A stretch of DNA of 64,000 bases from Sphingomonadales bacterium 12-68-11. GTDB lineage: Bacteria; Pseudomonadota; Alphaproteobacteria; Sphingomonadales; Sphingomonadaceae. Numbering within the stretch: position 1 is the first letter of the stretch; the number at the start of each line of letters is the position of its first letter. Below are positions 19,308 to 27,697 of this stretch, in pieces. Both the position numbers and the translations under genes were made by a program. The DNA is taken from contig NCCV01000008.1 of NCBI GenBank assembly GCA_002279825.1, positions 1-64,000 on the forward strand. Reading direction: 5' to 3'. The notes beneath the pieces are model-generated. The model had not been told where the DNA came from. It was given only the letters and a program-made list of their open reading frames with translations, and did not search any database.

Positions 19308-20344
19308 TGCGGCCGACGAGCCTGATCGCACTGGCCGGGGCTATCGCCCTGGCCGGCTGCGCGACGCCCAAGGGCCTGCCCCCGGTATCGGTCACCGCCG
19401 TGGCGGAGACGGTGCCGGTCGGCACCGGTGTGGGTGAAGATGCGGCGGACGATCCGGCGATCTGGCGCAACGCGGCCAACCCCGCGCAAAGCCTGATCGT
19501 CGCGACCGACAAGAAGGCCGGGCTCTACGTCTACGGGCTCGACGGCAAGGTCCGCAGCTTCTTCGATGCCGGCCAGGTCAACAACGTCGCGCTGGTCGAC
19601 ATGGGCGCGGCGGGCGTGATCGTGGTCGCCAGCGACCGCAACGACCTGACTCAGGCCAAGCTTCCGCTATTCCGCCTCGATACCGCTTCGGCCACGCTGC
19701 AGCCGATCGGGTCGCTTCCGGGCGGGGCGGGCGAAGGCTACGGGGTCTGCGCCTATCGCGACGGCGCGCAGATGCGCATCGCCTCGGTGCTGAAGGCCGG
19801 GACGATCGTCGAGCAGGTGATCGCCTTCGGACCCGGCGGCCAGGTTGCGCCGGTTGCCGCCACCTTCCCTGAGCGCAAGCTCCTGACCCAGACCGAAGGC
19901 TGCGTGTACGATCCGCGCGACAGTACGCTCTACGTCGGCGAGGAAGATGTCGGCATCTGGCGGTTCGCGCCCGGCGCGAGCGAGGGGCAACTGGTCGCCC
20001 CGATCGACAACAAGTACCTTGTCGCCGACGTCGAGGGCCTCGCGCTGATCACCGAGGGCGCGACCGACGGATGGCTGGTCGCCTCGAGCCAGGGCGACAA
20101 TGCCTTCGCGGTGTTTGAGCTTCCTGGCATGACGTATCTCGGCCGCTTCGCGGTGACCGCGGGCACCCTCGGCGGGGCCGAGGAGACCGACGGTATCGAG
20201 CTCGTCAGCGGCGATTTCGGCCCGGCATTTCCCGACGGCCTGTTCGTCGCCCAGGACGGCTGGAACGAGCCCAATTCGCAGAACTTCAAACTGGTGAGCT
20301 GGGCCGCGATCAAGGCCGCGCTGGCCGGAAGCGCAGGGCGCTAG
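19307..20344 (+). CDS. beta-propeller phytase lipoprotein
   Basis: 345 aa. A lipoprotein signal ends ALAGC (Cys18). The family hallmark [10 protein letters not shown] is at 44-53, followed by VNNVALVDM and the calcium-binding run [12 protein letters not shown] near residue 240. Beta-propeller (3-)phytases hydrolyse phytate with calcium as cofactor; as a lipoprotein it would sit in the outer membrane or periplasm beside its receptor. ATG overlaps the receptor's TGA. The stop TAG at 20342-20344 shares its CTAG with the stop of the convergent infA gene, so the two genes overlap by 4 bp. Confidence 0.92.
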   Translation: MRPTSLIALAGAIALAGCATPKGLPPVSVTAVAETVPVGTGVGEDAADDPAIWRNAANPAQSLIVATDKKAGLYVYGLDGKVRSFFDAGQVNNVALVDMGAAGVIVVASDRNDLTQAKLPLFRLDTASATLQPIGSLPGGAGEGYGVCAYRDGAQMRIASVLKAGTIVEQVIAFGPGGQVAPVAATFPERKLLTQTEGCVYDPRDSTLYVGEEDVGIWRFAPGASEGQLVAPIDNKYLVADVEGLALITEGATDGWLVASSQGDNAFAVFELPGMTYLGRFAVTAGTLGGAEETDGIELVSGDFGPAFPDGLFVAQDGWNEPNSQNFKLVSWAAIKAALAGSAGR

Positions 20345-20613
20345 CGGCGAAATCCGCCGCGCCGCGGCCCGCCGCCGCCCGGCCCCTGGCCTGGCGTCCG
20401 CTCGCGGAACACGATCCGGCCCTTGGACAGGTCGTAAGGCGTCATTTCGACGTGCACCCGGTCGCCCACGACCGAGCGGATGCGGAAGCGGCGCATCTTC
20501 CCCGCGGTATAGGCAATGATCCTGTGCTCATTGTCGAGCGTCACGCCGAAGCGGCCGTCCGGCATGACTTCGTCGATATGACCCTCGAGGGTCAGCAGTT
20601 CTTCCTTGGCCAT
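20341..20613 (-). CDS. infA: translation initiation factor IF-1 with Gly/Arg-rich tail
   Basis: 90 aa. The first 72 residues form the S1-like OB fold of IF-1, with MAKEELL, the conserved [13 protein letters not shown] and [14 protein letters not shown]. Standard IF-1 is about 72 aa. Here an extension of about 18 residues rich in Gly, Pro and Arg follows ([18 protein letters not shown]). The body departs from the consensus at several positions ([15 protein letters not shown]), so it may be a second IF-1 copy rather than the housekeeping one. A good Shine-Dalgarno (AGGAT) precedes ATG. Confidence 0.88.
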   Translation of the reverse strand: MAKEELLTLEGHIDEVMPDGRFGVTLDNEHRIIAYTAGKMRRFRIRSVVGDRVHVEMTPYDLSKGRIVFRERTPGQGPGGGGPRRGGFRR

Positions 20614-20670
20614 CGGGATCCTAGTTCTGTCGGGGGGACGGAGCCGACACTGCGGCTCGGCGTGCCTGGA

Positions 20671-20883
20671 TTAGCGAGGGGACTTGGCCCGCTCTTCGGC
20701 ATCGGCGGCGCCGGGAGACACGGCGCGCAGCCGCAGCCGCGCGGCCATGCGGGCCTGGGCGCGGCGTTCCTGGTTCGGCCGGCTGTTGTACCGGTGGCGC
20801 AGGATCAGTCCCGCGGCCGCCAGGACCAAAAGCAGGATCAGCCCGTAGGCTACGAGCAAACGTTCTTCGATCCCGTACATCAT
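20671..20883 (-). CDS. small single-pass membrane protein
   Basis: 70 aa. It has one predicted transmembrane helix (VAYGLILLLVLAAAGLILRH, about 11-30) and a highly basic cytoplasmic tail rich in Arg, Ala and Glu. The function is unknown. ATG 20883 overlaps the stop of the DUF1508 gene (ATGA). It is the last of four coupled genes. The basic tail directly after the helix predicts N-out/C-in topology. Confidence 0.7.
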   Translation of the reverse strand: MMYGIEERLLVAYGLILLLVLAAAGLILRHRYNSRPNQERRAQARMAARLRLRAVSPGAADAEERAKSPR

Positions 20884-21218
20884 GCGCTCGCCGCCAGCAC
20901 GGCGCGGCCTGCGTGTTCCTTCAGAACGGCAACCGCCGCGAGGCACGCGGCTTCGGTGCGGTAGCCCCCGGCATCGACCAATTCTTCGCCAGCCTGAGTG
21001 CACAGCCGCCAGTGCCAATCCCCGCCGACGAACTGGAGCGAGGACATCCTCACCTGGTCAGCGCGATAGATCTCGAACCGGCCGGGCAGCGAGCCCTGGA
21101 CGGCGTCGGCCTGCCCGGGTTTAGCGGGCGCAGCTGCCATGTGCCGGAAGTGGGCGTTGGCCGGTTCCCGGCGGCGCTCGGGCCGCTCGGCGAAGTGGCT
21201 CCATTCGGCACCCATCAC
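20880..21218 (-). CDS. DUF1508 (YegP-like) domain protein
   Basis: 112 aa. After an N-terminal region of about 45 residues comes a single YegP/DUF1508 repeat (FEIYRADQVRMSSLQFVGGDWHWRL, then GGYRTEAACLAAVAVLKEHA). E. coli YegP carries two such repeats; this one has a single copy. The fold is a small beta-beta-alpha unit of unknown role. The start overlaps the stop of the MbcA-like gene (ATGA), so it is translationally coupled. Confidence 0.75.
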   Translation of the reverse strand: MMGAEWSHFAERPERRREPANAHFRHMAAAPAKPGQADAVQGSLPGRFEIYRADQVRMSSLQFVGGDWHWRLCTQAGEELVDAGGYRTEAACLAAVAVLKEHAGRAVLAASA

Positions 21219-21508
21219 GCCTGCGCCTTGCCGCGCTGCGCGGTGATGCGGCTAAGCTCCGCGACCACGCTGGCGCGGCCTTCGTCACTGACTACCGCGA
21301 GATCGATCGGCCGCCCGCCGAGCGCGGCGTGTTCGGTGTTGAGGAATACCAGCGCCTCTTCGCGGCCGAGCACTTCGAAGGCCATCCGGGCGATATCGCC
21401 CTGGCGCTCAGCGCTGCCCTTTTCCATGCGCGGCAGGTTCGCGCGGCGGAAGCGCATCATCGTCGGCTGGGGGGCCGGCGTCTCCCCGGCACCGCTCAAG
21501 CTGAGCAC
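21215..21508 (-). CDS. MbcA/ParS/Xre-type toxin-binding domain protein, orphan
   Basis: 97 aa from GTG 21508. The second half matches the toxin-binding domain of MbcA/ParS/Xre antitoxins (formerly DUF2384): IARMAFEVLGREEALVFLNTEHAALGG followed by RPIDLAVVSDEGRASVVAELSRI. In known systems this domain pairs with a RES-domain toxin encoded next to it. No RES toxin is present here, and no DNA-binding domain precedes the motif. It overlaps the upstream gene by 13 bp and the downstream DUF1508 gene by 4 bp. ATG 21460 is an alternative start, but it has no Shine-Dalgarno. Confidence 0.72.
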   Translation of the reverse strand: MLSLSGAGETPAPQPTMMRFRRANLPRMEKGSAERQGDIARMAFEVLGREEALVFLNTEHAALGGRPIDLAVVSDEGRASVVAELSRITAQRGKAQA

Positions 21509-21699
21509 TCGCAGAGCTGCGTGGACTGCGATCCCCAGGCGGCCGCGCTGGCAGCGCCGAGCGCGTGCTGAAACCTGGCGATACGGCCGGCAATGGCGCG
21601 CGCCGCGGCGAGCTTTTCCGAGCGTGCCTGCGGCGTGACCGGCGAGCGGGCCTTCATCAGCAATAGCTGGTGATCGAAATAGAGCTTGTTGAGATCCAC
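21496..21699 (-). CDS. hypothetical small protein, first gene of the four-gene operon
   Basis: 67 aa, GTG start, with AGGAG about 8 nt upstream. I know no function. The sequence (LNKLYFDHQLLLMKARSP, then an Ala-rich helix ending QHALGAASAAAW) looks like a small helical protein; similar short proteins occur in sphingomonads. Its 3' end overlaps the MbcA-like gene by 13 bp. The shared operon suggests a joint role with that gene and the DUF1508 protein. Confidence 0.65.
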   Translation of the reverse strand: MDLNKLYFDHQLLLMKARSPVTPQARSEKLAAARAIAGRIARFQHALGAASAAAWGSQSTQLCECSA

Positions 21700-21887
21700 G
21701 GCAGGGCTCCTCTGCGTAAGCGGGAGCGCGGCGGTCTCTCAGTCACAGGCGCCTACAACAGCGAAAGCCTGCGATGCATGCTAGATGGCATGCGCGAGCC
21801 GGAAATGTAAGGGCGGGGACCGATTTAATTTGCCCCCGGCAATCCTGCTCTTCGACTATTTACTTATTATTATCAGATAATTGGATG

Positions 21888-22127
21888 CTATCCGAGAGGT
21901 ATTGCGCGCGATTGTGCGGCTTCCTCCGCCTCTTCGGCGCGGCGCGCGGCGCGATAGACTTCGGCCTTGACGCGCTCGGACTCCATCAGCAGCGCGCGAT
22001 CGGCCATTTCGCGCCAGGCCTTGGCCGAGCGCAGCTCGCGGTCGCGGACGTTGCCGAGCAAGGCATCGTCGGCGGCGGCCAGGGAGGCTTTGGCCTGCTT
22101 GTCGTAGAAATCGAAAGTCTGGCTCAT
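21888..22127 (-). CDS. hypothetical small charged helical protein
   Basis: 79 aa. It is almost entirely helical and rich in Ala, Arg and Glu (SLAAADDALLGNVRDRELRSAKAWREMADRALL begins the helix, shown here only as landmark), with no signal peptide or membrane segment. ATG 22127 has AGGGA 8 nt upstream. An in-frame ATG at 22136 is less likely because the same AGGGA sits directly on it. It lies 85 bp after the cold-shock gene on the same strand. The function is unknown. Confidence 0.65.
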   Translation of the reverse strand: MSQTFDFYDKQAKASLAAADDALLGNVRDRELRSAKAWREMADRALLMESERVKAEVYRAARRAEEAEEAAQSRAIPLG

Positions 22128-22212
22128 CGGGCGCATCCCTGCGGCTGGAGGTAACTGCCCGGGCGCCGGCCGCTCACCTTGAGCGAGCAAACCGGCGCCC
22201 GGAGAAGCGAGA

Positions 22213-22419
22213 TCAGGCCTGCGAGAGGTTGATCGCCGATTCCTTGCCGTTGCGGCCGCGCTCGACCTCATACGACAGGCGCTGGTCCTTGGTCAGCGTC
22301 TGCATGCCCGCCGCCTGGACGGCCGAGATGTGCACGAAGCTGTCCGCGCCGCCGTCCTCGGGAGCGATAAAGCCATAGCCCTTGTCGCCGTTGAAAAATT
22401 TGACTGTGCCGATCGGCAT
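22213..22419 (-). CDS. cold-shock protein (CspA family)
   Basis: 68 aa, the usual length for a single cold-shock domain. Both RNA-binding motifs are present: KGYGFI (RNP1, about 13-18) and FVHIS (RNP2, about 28-32). It binds single-stranded RNA or DNA and melts secondary structure. AAAGGA precedes ATG. The 300 bp upstream hold no gene on either strand, which leaves room for the long regulatory leader common in cspA mRNAs. Confidence 0.95.
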   Translation of the reverse strand: MPIGTVKFFNGDKGYGFIAPEDGGADSFVHISAVQAAGMQTLTKDQRLSYEVERGRNGKESAINLSQA

Positions 22420-22720
22420 GGAGTGTTCCTTTCGAGAACGTTTGGTTTGCCCTGCGGCGAAATTGCCGCGCAGGCCGTGCGTCAGGTCGTCAAACGAAAG
22501 GAAGTCGTCGTCAGGGTCGAGGCCCCCTGCTGTGCAGGGCAACCGGGTCTTGGCACCGAAGTCCGTCGCAAAATTCGACGTCAGCCCCAACGGGATAGCA
22601 CGGGTAGCGCGGATTACCTAATCGGCGGCACCCACCGGCATCGCGGCGCGACGCAGCGTTCGCTATTTCGGCGCCGAACGCCTAGGGCTCTGCCGGGCGC
22701 TTCGCCCGCGGAGAACCGCC
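22420..22720. other. gene-free stretch upstream of cspA, probable divergent promoter region
   Basis: Open frames here are short and on both strands look like chance frames. The region lies between the leftward cold-shock gene and a rightward 43-aa ORF. It is probably the cold-shock leader plus promoters. I did not find a convincing -35/-10 pair or known riboswitch motif. Confidence 0.4.
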
Positions 22721-22852
22721 ATGGCCAAGAGCCAGAAGAAGTCGAACAAGGAAGTCCGCAAGCCCAAAGCGGAGAAGAACAAGACCAACGCCTCGCAGCC
22801 GACGCTCAAGGCGGGTGGTCTGCGGCCGCTTGAGAACGCCAAGGCCAAGTGA
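22721..22852 (+). CDS. 43-aa Lys-rich small protein
   Basis: 43 aa, starting MAKSQKKSNKEVRKPKAEKN. It is strongly basic (many Lys) and has no hydrophobic segment, so it may bind nucleic acid or ribosomes. GGAGAA lies 7 nt before ATG. Its TGA overlaps the GTG start of the next gene (GTGA). Similar very short Lys-rich proteins are common in sphingomonads. The function is unknown. Confidence 0.7.
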   Translation: MAKSQKKSNKEVRKPKAEKNKTNASQPTLKAGGLRPLENAKAK

Positions 22853-23163
22853 CCGCGCCGATGCCCGACGAGGACTACGTTTACGACGAAGACAGCGGCG
22901 AATGGGTGCCGGGTTCGCAATTGGCCGCGCAGCAGGAGGCGGGCGATACCGTCGAGGTCCGCGACGCGGTCGGCAACCTTCTGGCCGACGGCGACCAGGT
23001 CACGCTGATCAAGGATCTCGAAGTCAAGGGCGCGGGCCAGACGCTCAAGCGCGGCACGCTGATCAAGTCGATCCGGCTGACCGGCGACCCGCAGGAGATC
23101 GATTGCCGCTACGAGGGCATCCGGGGGCTGGTGCTGCGGGCCGAGTTCGTGCGCAAGCGCTAG
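22849..23163 (+). CDS. PhnA/YjdM-like protein lacking the zinc-ribbon cysteines
   Basis: 104 aa. The C-terminal domain (about 35-104) closely follows YjdM (formerly PhnA): VRDAVGNLLADGDQVTLIKDLEVKG, then IKSIRLTGDPQEIDCRYEGIRGLVLRAEFVRK. In E. coli YjdM the N-terminus has two CxxC knuckles. Here that region reads DEDYVYDEDSGEWVPGSQLA without any Cys, so the zinc ribbon is lost. The only cysteine is in the C-terminal domain. GTG 22849 overlaps the previous stop; ATG 22861 is an alternative. A role in phosphonate use is not established even for YjdM. Confidence 0.82.
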   Translation: MTAPMPDEDYVYDEDSGEWVPGSQLAAQQEAGDTVEVRDAVGNLLADGDQVTLIKDLEVKGAGQTLKRGTLIKSIRLTGDPQEIDCRYEGIRGLVLRAEFVRKR

Positions 23164-23167
23164 CGCG

Positions 23168-23626
23168 GTGGAACCGATCCGCATCCTGGTCGATGCCGAT
23201 GCCTGCCCGGTGAAGGACGAGGTCCACCGGGTCGCGCAGCGCCGCAAGGTCCCCGTCAGCGTGGTCAGCAACAGCCCGTTCCGCGTTCCGACCGGTCCGC
23301 TGGTCGAGCGGGTGGTGGTCTCCGGCGGGTTCGACGCCGCCGACGACTGGATCGCCGAACGCGCCAGCCCCCGCACCGTGGTGGTGACCGCCGACATTCT
23401 CCTCGCCGACCGCTGCCTCAAGGCTGGCGCCACGGTGATCGGCAACAACGGCCGGCCGTTCACCCCTGCCTCGATCGGCAGCGCGATCGCCACGCGCGCG
23501 ATCATGGCCGATTTGCGCGCCGGCGGCGATGTCGTGGGCGGGCCCGCGCCGTTCGCAAAGGCGGATCGCTCGCGGTTCCTGCAGGCGCTTGACGAGGCTC
23601 TGGTCAGGCTCGAGCGATCACGCTGA
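23168..23626 (+). CDS. YaiI/YqxD family protein (UPF0178)
   Basis: 152 aa, typical for the family. It opens with the hallmark ILVDADACPVKDEV and carries VSGGFDAADDWIAERA and the acidic segment TVVVTADILLADRC. This fold is related to PIN/NYN nucleases with a cluster of conserved aspartates, but the function is unproven. The GTG start lies 4 bp after the PhnA-like stop, so it shares that operon. Confidence 0.9.
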   Translation: MEPIRILVDADACPVKDEVHRVAQRRKVPVSVVSNSPFRVPTGPLVERVVVSGGFDAADDWIAERASPRTVVVTADILLADRCLKAGATVIGNNGRPFTPASIGSAIATRAIMADLRAGGDVVGGPAPFAKADRSRFLQALDEALVRLERSR

Positions 23627-23637
23627 ACTGCGGCGCG

Positions 23638-26619
23638 TCAGGCGCTATCGCCTTTGCAGCGGATCCCGACCGATAGCAGCGTCTGCTGCAGCGCTGCCGA
23701 AGTATAGGGCTTGGCCAGGACCGAAAGGCATCGGTCCTGTTTGAAGGTCTGCCTAAGCTGCTCGGTGCGGGTCGAGGAAGCGATCACGATCGGCAGATCG
23801 GCGCGCAGCGCGCGCAATTCGCGGAACAGCGCGTCGCCGGCGCGGTCGGGGAGATCATCGTCGAGCACGACCGCACCGTAGTTTCCTTGCGCGGCACGGA
23901 CTTTGCCGAGCGCCTCGGCACCGGTGGCGGCAAGTTCGGTGCGAATGCCCATCGCAGCCAGCGCCTCGCGGGTCAATGCGCGCACCGTCGCCTCCCCGTC
24001 TACCAGCAGCACGCTGCCGCCGCCGCCGTCGATCACGTCGCGCACCTTCTGTGCCAGCGCCTCGAAGTTGAACGGCTTCATGATCATTTCGACCCCCGGG
24101 TCGAGCCGGCCGCCGTGGACGATGGCGTTGCGGGTATAGCCCGAAGTGAACAGCACACGCAGGCCCGGCTGGACCAGGCGCGCCGCGTCGGCCAGTTCGC
24201 GCCCGCTCATGCCCGGCATGACCACGTCCGTGAACAGCAGGTCGATAGGGCTCTCGCGCAAGTGCATGAGCCGCAGCGCTGCCGGCCCGTCGTGCGCTTC
24301 GAGCACATCGTAACCGAGCTCCTGGAGCGATTCGACGGTGTAAGTGCGGACGTCGTCGTCGTCTTCGACCACCAGAATCGTCTCGCTGCGCGAACTGCCT
24401 TCGGCCGGACCGAACAGAGTGCCGGCCAATTCGTCGCGCTCGGGTTCGCTGAGCAGGCGTGGCAGGTAAATCTTGATCGTGGTGCCTTCGCCTTCCTCCG
24501 AGTAGATTTTCACGTGGCCGCCAGACTGCTTGACGAAGCCATAGACCATCGAGAGCCCGAGCCCGGTGCCTTTGCCGACTTCCTTGGTGGTGAAGAAAGG
24601 CTCGAAGGCGCGCTCGATCACGTCCCTGGTCATGCCCACGCCGGTGTCCGTGACGGCGACCATGGCGTATTGCCCGGGCGGCACTTCGGCCTGGAGCGCG
24701 GCGTAACCCTCGTCGAGCCGGGTGTTGCCGGTCTCGATCGTCAGTTCCCCGCCGTCGGGCATTGCGTCGCGCGAATTGAGCGCGAGATTGAGGATTGCGC
24801 TCTCGAGCTGGTTGGGATCGGCCTCGGTCCGCCACAGCCCGGGCGAGGTGACGATCTCGAGCCGGATCATCTCGCCCAGCGAACGCTGCAGCAAGTCGGA
24901 CATTCCGCTCACCAGTCTGTCGAGATCGACCGGCTTGGGCGCGAGCGGCTGACGGCGCGAGAACGCGAGCAGCCGCTGGGTCAGCGAAGCGGCGCGCTCG
25001 GCGCCGATCATCGCATTGTCGAGCGATCGCAGCGTGCGCGGATCGGCGAAGCCGGCGGCATCGAGCGCGCGCAGAGCGCGGCCGATGTTGCCGGTGACCA
25101 CGGTCAGCAGGTTGTTGAAGTCGTGCGCGATGCCGCCGGTCAATTGCCCGACGGCTTCCATCTTTTGCGCCTGGCGAAGCGCTTCCTCCGCCTCAGCGCG
25201 GCGCGCGACCTCGGCGTGAACCTGTTCCTCCAAGCGCTCGTTGAGTTCCTGCAGCCGGGCTTCGCTGCGCTTGCTGGCGCTGATGTCGATCACCGTGCCG
25301 ATGAACCTGACGGCCTGTCCCTCGACGAAGATCGCCCGCCCGGTCGCCGCGATCCAGCGTTCGATGCCGTCTTCGAGGCCGATCGTGCGATATTCGAATT
25401 CGTAGCGGCCCGAGCCGTGCGGATCGAGCGCGCTCACCACGGCCGCGGCGGCACGGTCGCGGTCGTCGGGATGCAGACCTGCGAGGAACGCAGATTCGTA
25501 TGTCACCTCTGCATCCGGCGGCAGGCCGAACAGCGCCTTGCAGCGCGCATCCCAGTGGAGCGCGCCGGTGATGGGGTCGAAATCCCAAGTGCCGATGTCG
25601 GCGGCTTCGGCGGCCAGGCGCAGGCGGGCTTCGCTGTCGGCGAGTTCCTGCTCGGCCCGGCGGCGCTGTGCCAGCTCGGCCTCGAGCGCATGGATCAGGC
25701 GCGTGTTGTCGAGCGCCACCGCGGCTTCGCTGGCCAGCAGGGTCAGGCCGCGCTCGGACTCCTCGGTGAATACCCCGACCGCCTCGTGACCGAAGAACAA
25801 TCCGCCGAGAACCTCGCCGGAGCGGGTCAGCACCGGCACGGCCAGGTAGCTCCGCACCGGCAGATGCCCGGCGGGCATCCCGGCGTGCGGCGCATTGCGG
25901 CCGTAACGCGGATCGCGCGTAATGTCGTCGGAGCGGACGATGCCTTCGCCGGAAAACGTCGGGCCGAATACCGCCGTGTTGCGCGGCATCGGGAAGCTGG
26001 AAAACGCCTCGGCGGGGGCGCCGGACAGCGCGTAGAGCATATAGCTCTCCCCGGCATCGTCGGCGATGTTGTAGAAGAACGCGCCGAACTGCGCGCCGGT
26101 CAGCTCGACCCCGGCATCGGTTACGAGCTGGGCCACGCCGGACATGTCGGCGCCCTCGGCAAGCGCGGAGCCGGTCCGATTGAGGACCTCGAGCGTGCGC
26201 CGTTCCTCGAGAATCGCCACTTCGGCAGCGCGGCTGCTCGATCGGTCGCGCAGCACTTTGGTGAAGCCGACGACCGCGCCGCGCGCGTCGCGGATCGGGG
26301 TCATTTCGCCGGCGGCCCACAGGCGATGGCCGTCCTTGCGGAGACGCCATCCTTCGGCCACACCACCCCTGCCGGACCGCGCGGCCTCGGCCATCTCGGT
26401 CTCCAACGACGCGCGGCCGCCCTGTTCGGAGAACAGCCGATCGAGTGTCTGGCCGAGCATCTCCTCCTCGTCCCAGCCGAGAATGCGCCGCGCCCCTTCG
26501 CTCCAGCTCGTTACCCGGCCGGCGAGATCGGTCGTGATGATCGCGGTTTCCACCGCACTGTCGACGATCTGGCGCCATTCGTCGGCGGTAATCGAATGCC
26601 GTCCCGCTCCAGCAGCCAT
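23638..26619 (-). CDS. hybrid sensor histidine kinase (PAS-GAF-PAS-HisKA-HATPase-REC-REC)
   Basis: 993 aa, no membrane segments, so cytoplasmic. Domains in order: PAS (about 15-125), GAF (150-305), PAS/PAC (330-450), HisKA with His499 in GGIAHDFNN, HATPase (N-box [11 protein letters not shown]-boxes TDTGVGM and GKGTGLGLS), then two receiver domains. The first receiver has the full acidic pocket (VVEDDDD) and phospho-Asp in FTDVVMPG. The second starts [10 protein letters not shown] with a reduced acidic pocket, and its candidate Asp is in VVLDDDLPD. The start at 26619 was preferred over 26637 because GGAG lies just upstream. The ligand is unknown. Confidence 0.9.
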   Translation of the reverse strand: MAAGAGRHSITADEWRQIVDSAVETAIITTDLAGRVTSWSEGARRILGWDEEEMLGQTLDRLFSEQGGRASLETEMAEAARSGRGGVAEGWRLRKDGHRLWAAGEMTPIRDARGAVVGFTKVLRDRSSSRAAEVAILEERRTLEVLNRTGSALAEGADMSGVAQLVTDAGVELTGAQFGAFFYNIADDAGESYMLYALSGAPAEAFSSFPMPRNTAVFGPTFSGEGIVRSDDITRDPRYGRNAPHAGMPAGHLPVRSYLAVPVLTRSGEVLGGLFFGHEAVGVFTEESERGLTLLASEAAVALDNTRLIHALEAELAQRRRAEQELADSEARLRLAAEAADIGTWDFDPITGALHWDARCKALFGLPPDAEVTYESAFLAGLHPDDRDRAAAAVVSALDPHGSGRYEFEYRTIGLEDGIERWIAATGRAIFVEGQAVRFIGTVIDISASKRSEARLQELNERLEEQVHAEVARRAEAEEALRQAQKMEAVGQLTGGIAHDFNNLLTVVTGNIGRALRALDAAGFADPRTLRSLDNAMIGAERAASLTQRLLAFSRRQPLAPKPVDLDRLVSGMSDLLQRSLGEMIRLEIVTSPGLWRTEADPNQLESAILNLALNSRDAMPDGGELTIETGNTRLDEGYAALQAEVPPGQYAMVAVTDTGVGMTRDVIERAFEPFFTTKEVGKGTGLGLSMVYGFVKQSGGHVKIYSEEGEGTTIKIYLPRLLSEPERDELAGTLFGPAEGSSRSETILVVEDDDDVRTYTVESLQELGYDVLEAHDGPAALRLMHLRESPIDLLFTDVVMPGMSGRELADAARLVQPGLRVLFTSGYTRNAIVHGGRLDPGVEMIMKPFNFEALAQKVRDVIDGGGGSVLLVDGEATVRALTREALAAMGIRTELAATGAEALGKVRAAQGNYGAVVLDDDLPDRAGDALFRELRALRADLPIVIASSTRTEQLRQTFKQDRCLSVLAKPYTSAALQQTLLSVGIRCKGDSA

Positions 26620-26832
26620 GCGCTCCAACCCCCCCATCGCGTGTTACGCGCACCGTTTCGGACCGGGGTCAACGCATGACCCGCCGATTGGTTGCAAGGC
26701 TATCTTCTTGTTCCCCACGACGGCGTCCCATAACTGGACCGGGCGGGCGCGAGGGCCGTGCGGAACCACCGCGCGCTCCGTGCGCTGACTCTGCCGGAAC
26801 CGGGCCTCGCAACCAAAGCAGGAGAGTCAGAA

Positions 26833-27696
26833 ATGGCCGCACGCGCCTATTGGCAGGGGCAAATCCGCCTCGCGCTCGTTTCGATCCCGGTCGAAGTCTA
26901 TGCCGCCACCAAAAGCGGCGCGACGATCGCGTTCCACCAGATCCACGAGCCGAGCGGCAAGCGGATCAACTATGAGAAAGTGGTCCAGGGCATCGGCCCG
27001 GTCGACCGGGACGAGATCGTCAAAGGGTACGAAGTGTCGAAAGGCAATTACGTCCTTCTCGACGACGACGAGATCGAGGCCGCCAAGGTCGAGAGCCGCA
27101 AGACGCTCGATCTGGTGCAGTTCGTCGATGCCGGCGAGATCGACGTGTTCTACTTCGAGAAGCCCTACTACGTGGTCCCCGCCGACGACCTCGCCGAAGA
27201 GGCCTTCGTCGTGTTGCGCGAGGCGATGCGCGCGGCCAAGAAGGTCGGTGTCGGTCAGATCAGCGTGCGCGGGCGCGAGACGCTGGTCAGCCTGAAACCG
27301 TGCGGCAAGGGGCTGGTGCTCGAAACCATGCGCTACGAGGACGAGGTCCGCGCCGCGCAAGGCTATTTCAAGGACATTCCGGCGACCAAGCCCGACAAGT
27401 CGCTGCTCGATCTCGCGACTACATTGATCGAGCAGCGGACCGCGCCGTTCGAGCCCGGCGAGTTCCATGATCGATATGTCGATGCGCTCAAGTCGCTGAT
27501 CGCCAAGAAGGCCAAGTCCAAAGGCAAGAAGATCCTCGAGGATGTCGCCGAGCCCGAAACGCGCGGCGGCAACGTGATCGACCTGATGGCCGCGCTCAAG
27601 AAATCGGTTGGCGGCAAGGCAGCGCCGTCCGAACCGGAGGAACCCGCCAAGAAGGCGCCCGCCAAGAAGGCCGCGCCCGCCAAGAAGCGCGCCTGA
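26833..27696 (+). CDS. ku: non-homologous end-joining protein Ku
   Basis: 287 aa. Bacterial Ku forms a homodimeric ring on DNA ends and recruits LigD. The core (about 5-260) has WQGQIRLALVSIPVEVY, the strand KPYYVVP and the family motif VGQISVRGRETLVSL. A Lys/Ala/Pro-rich tail (KKAPAKKAAPAKKRA) resembles the basic DNA-binding extensions of many Ku proteins. AGGAGA lies 7 nt upstream of ATG. ligD starts 2 bp after its stop, so both are one operon. Confidence 0.97.
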   Translation: MAARAYWQGQIRLALVSIPVEVYAATKSGATIAFHQIHEPSGKRINYEKVVQGIGPVDRDEIVKGYEVSKGNYVLLDDDEIEAAKVESRKTLDLVQFVDAGEIDVFYFEKPYYVVPADDLAEEAFVVLREAMRAAKKVGVGQISVRGRETLVSLKPCGKGLVLETMRYEDEVRAAQGYFKDIPATKPDKSLLDLATTLIEQRTAPFEPGEFHDRYVDALKSLIAKKAKSKGKKILEDVAEPETRGGNVIDLMAALKKSVGGKAAPSEPEEPAKKAPAKKAAPAKKRA

Positions 27697-27697
27697 A

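Noticed and set aside
16881..19331. A minus-strand open frame of 816 codons
   Set aside because: It is antisense to the TonB receptor linked to phytase; its composition mirrors the codons of the real gene.
20880..21508. A classical RES/Xre toxin-antitoxin pair
   Set aside because: Only the MbcA-like toxin-binding domain is present; neighbours are DUF1508 and small proteins, with no RES motif.
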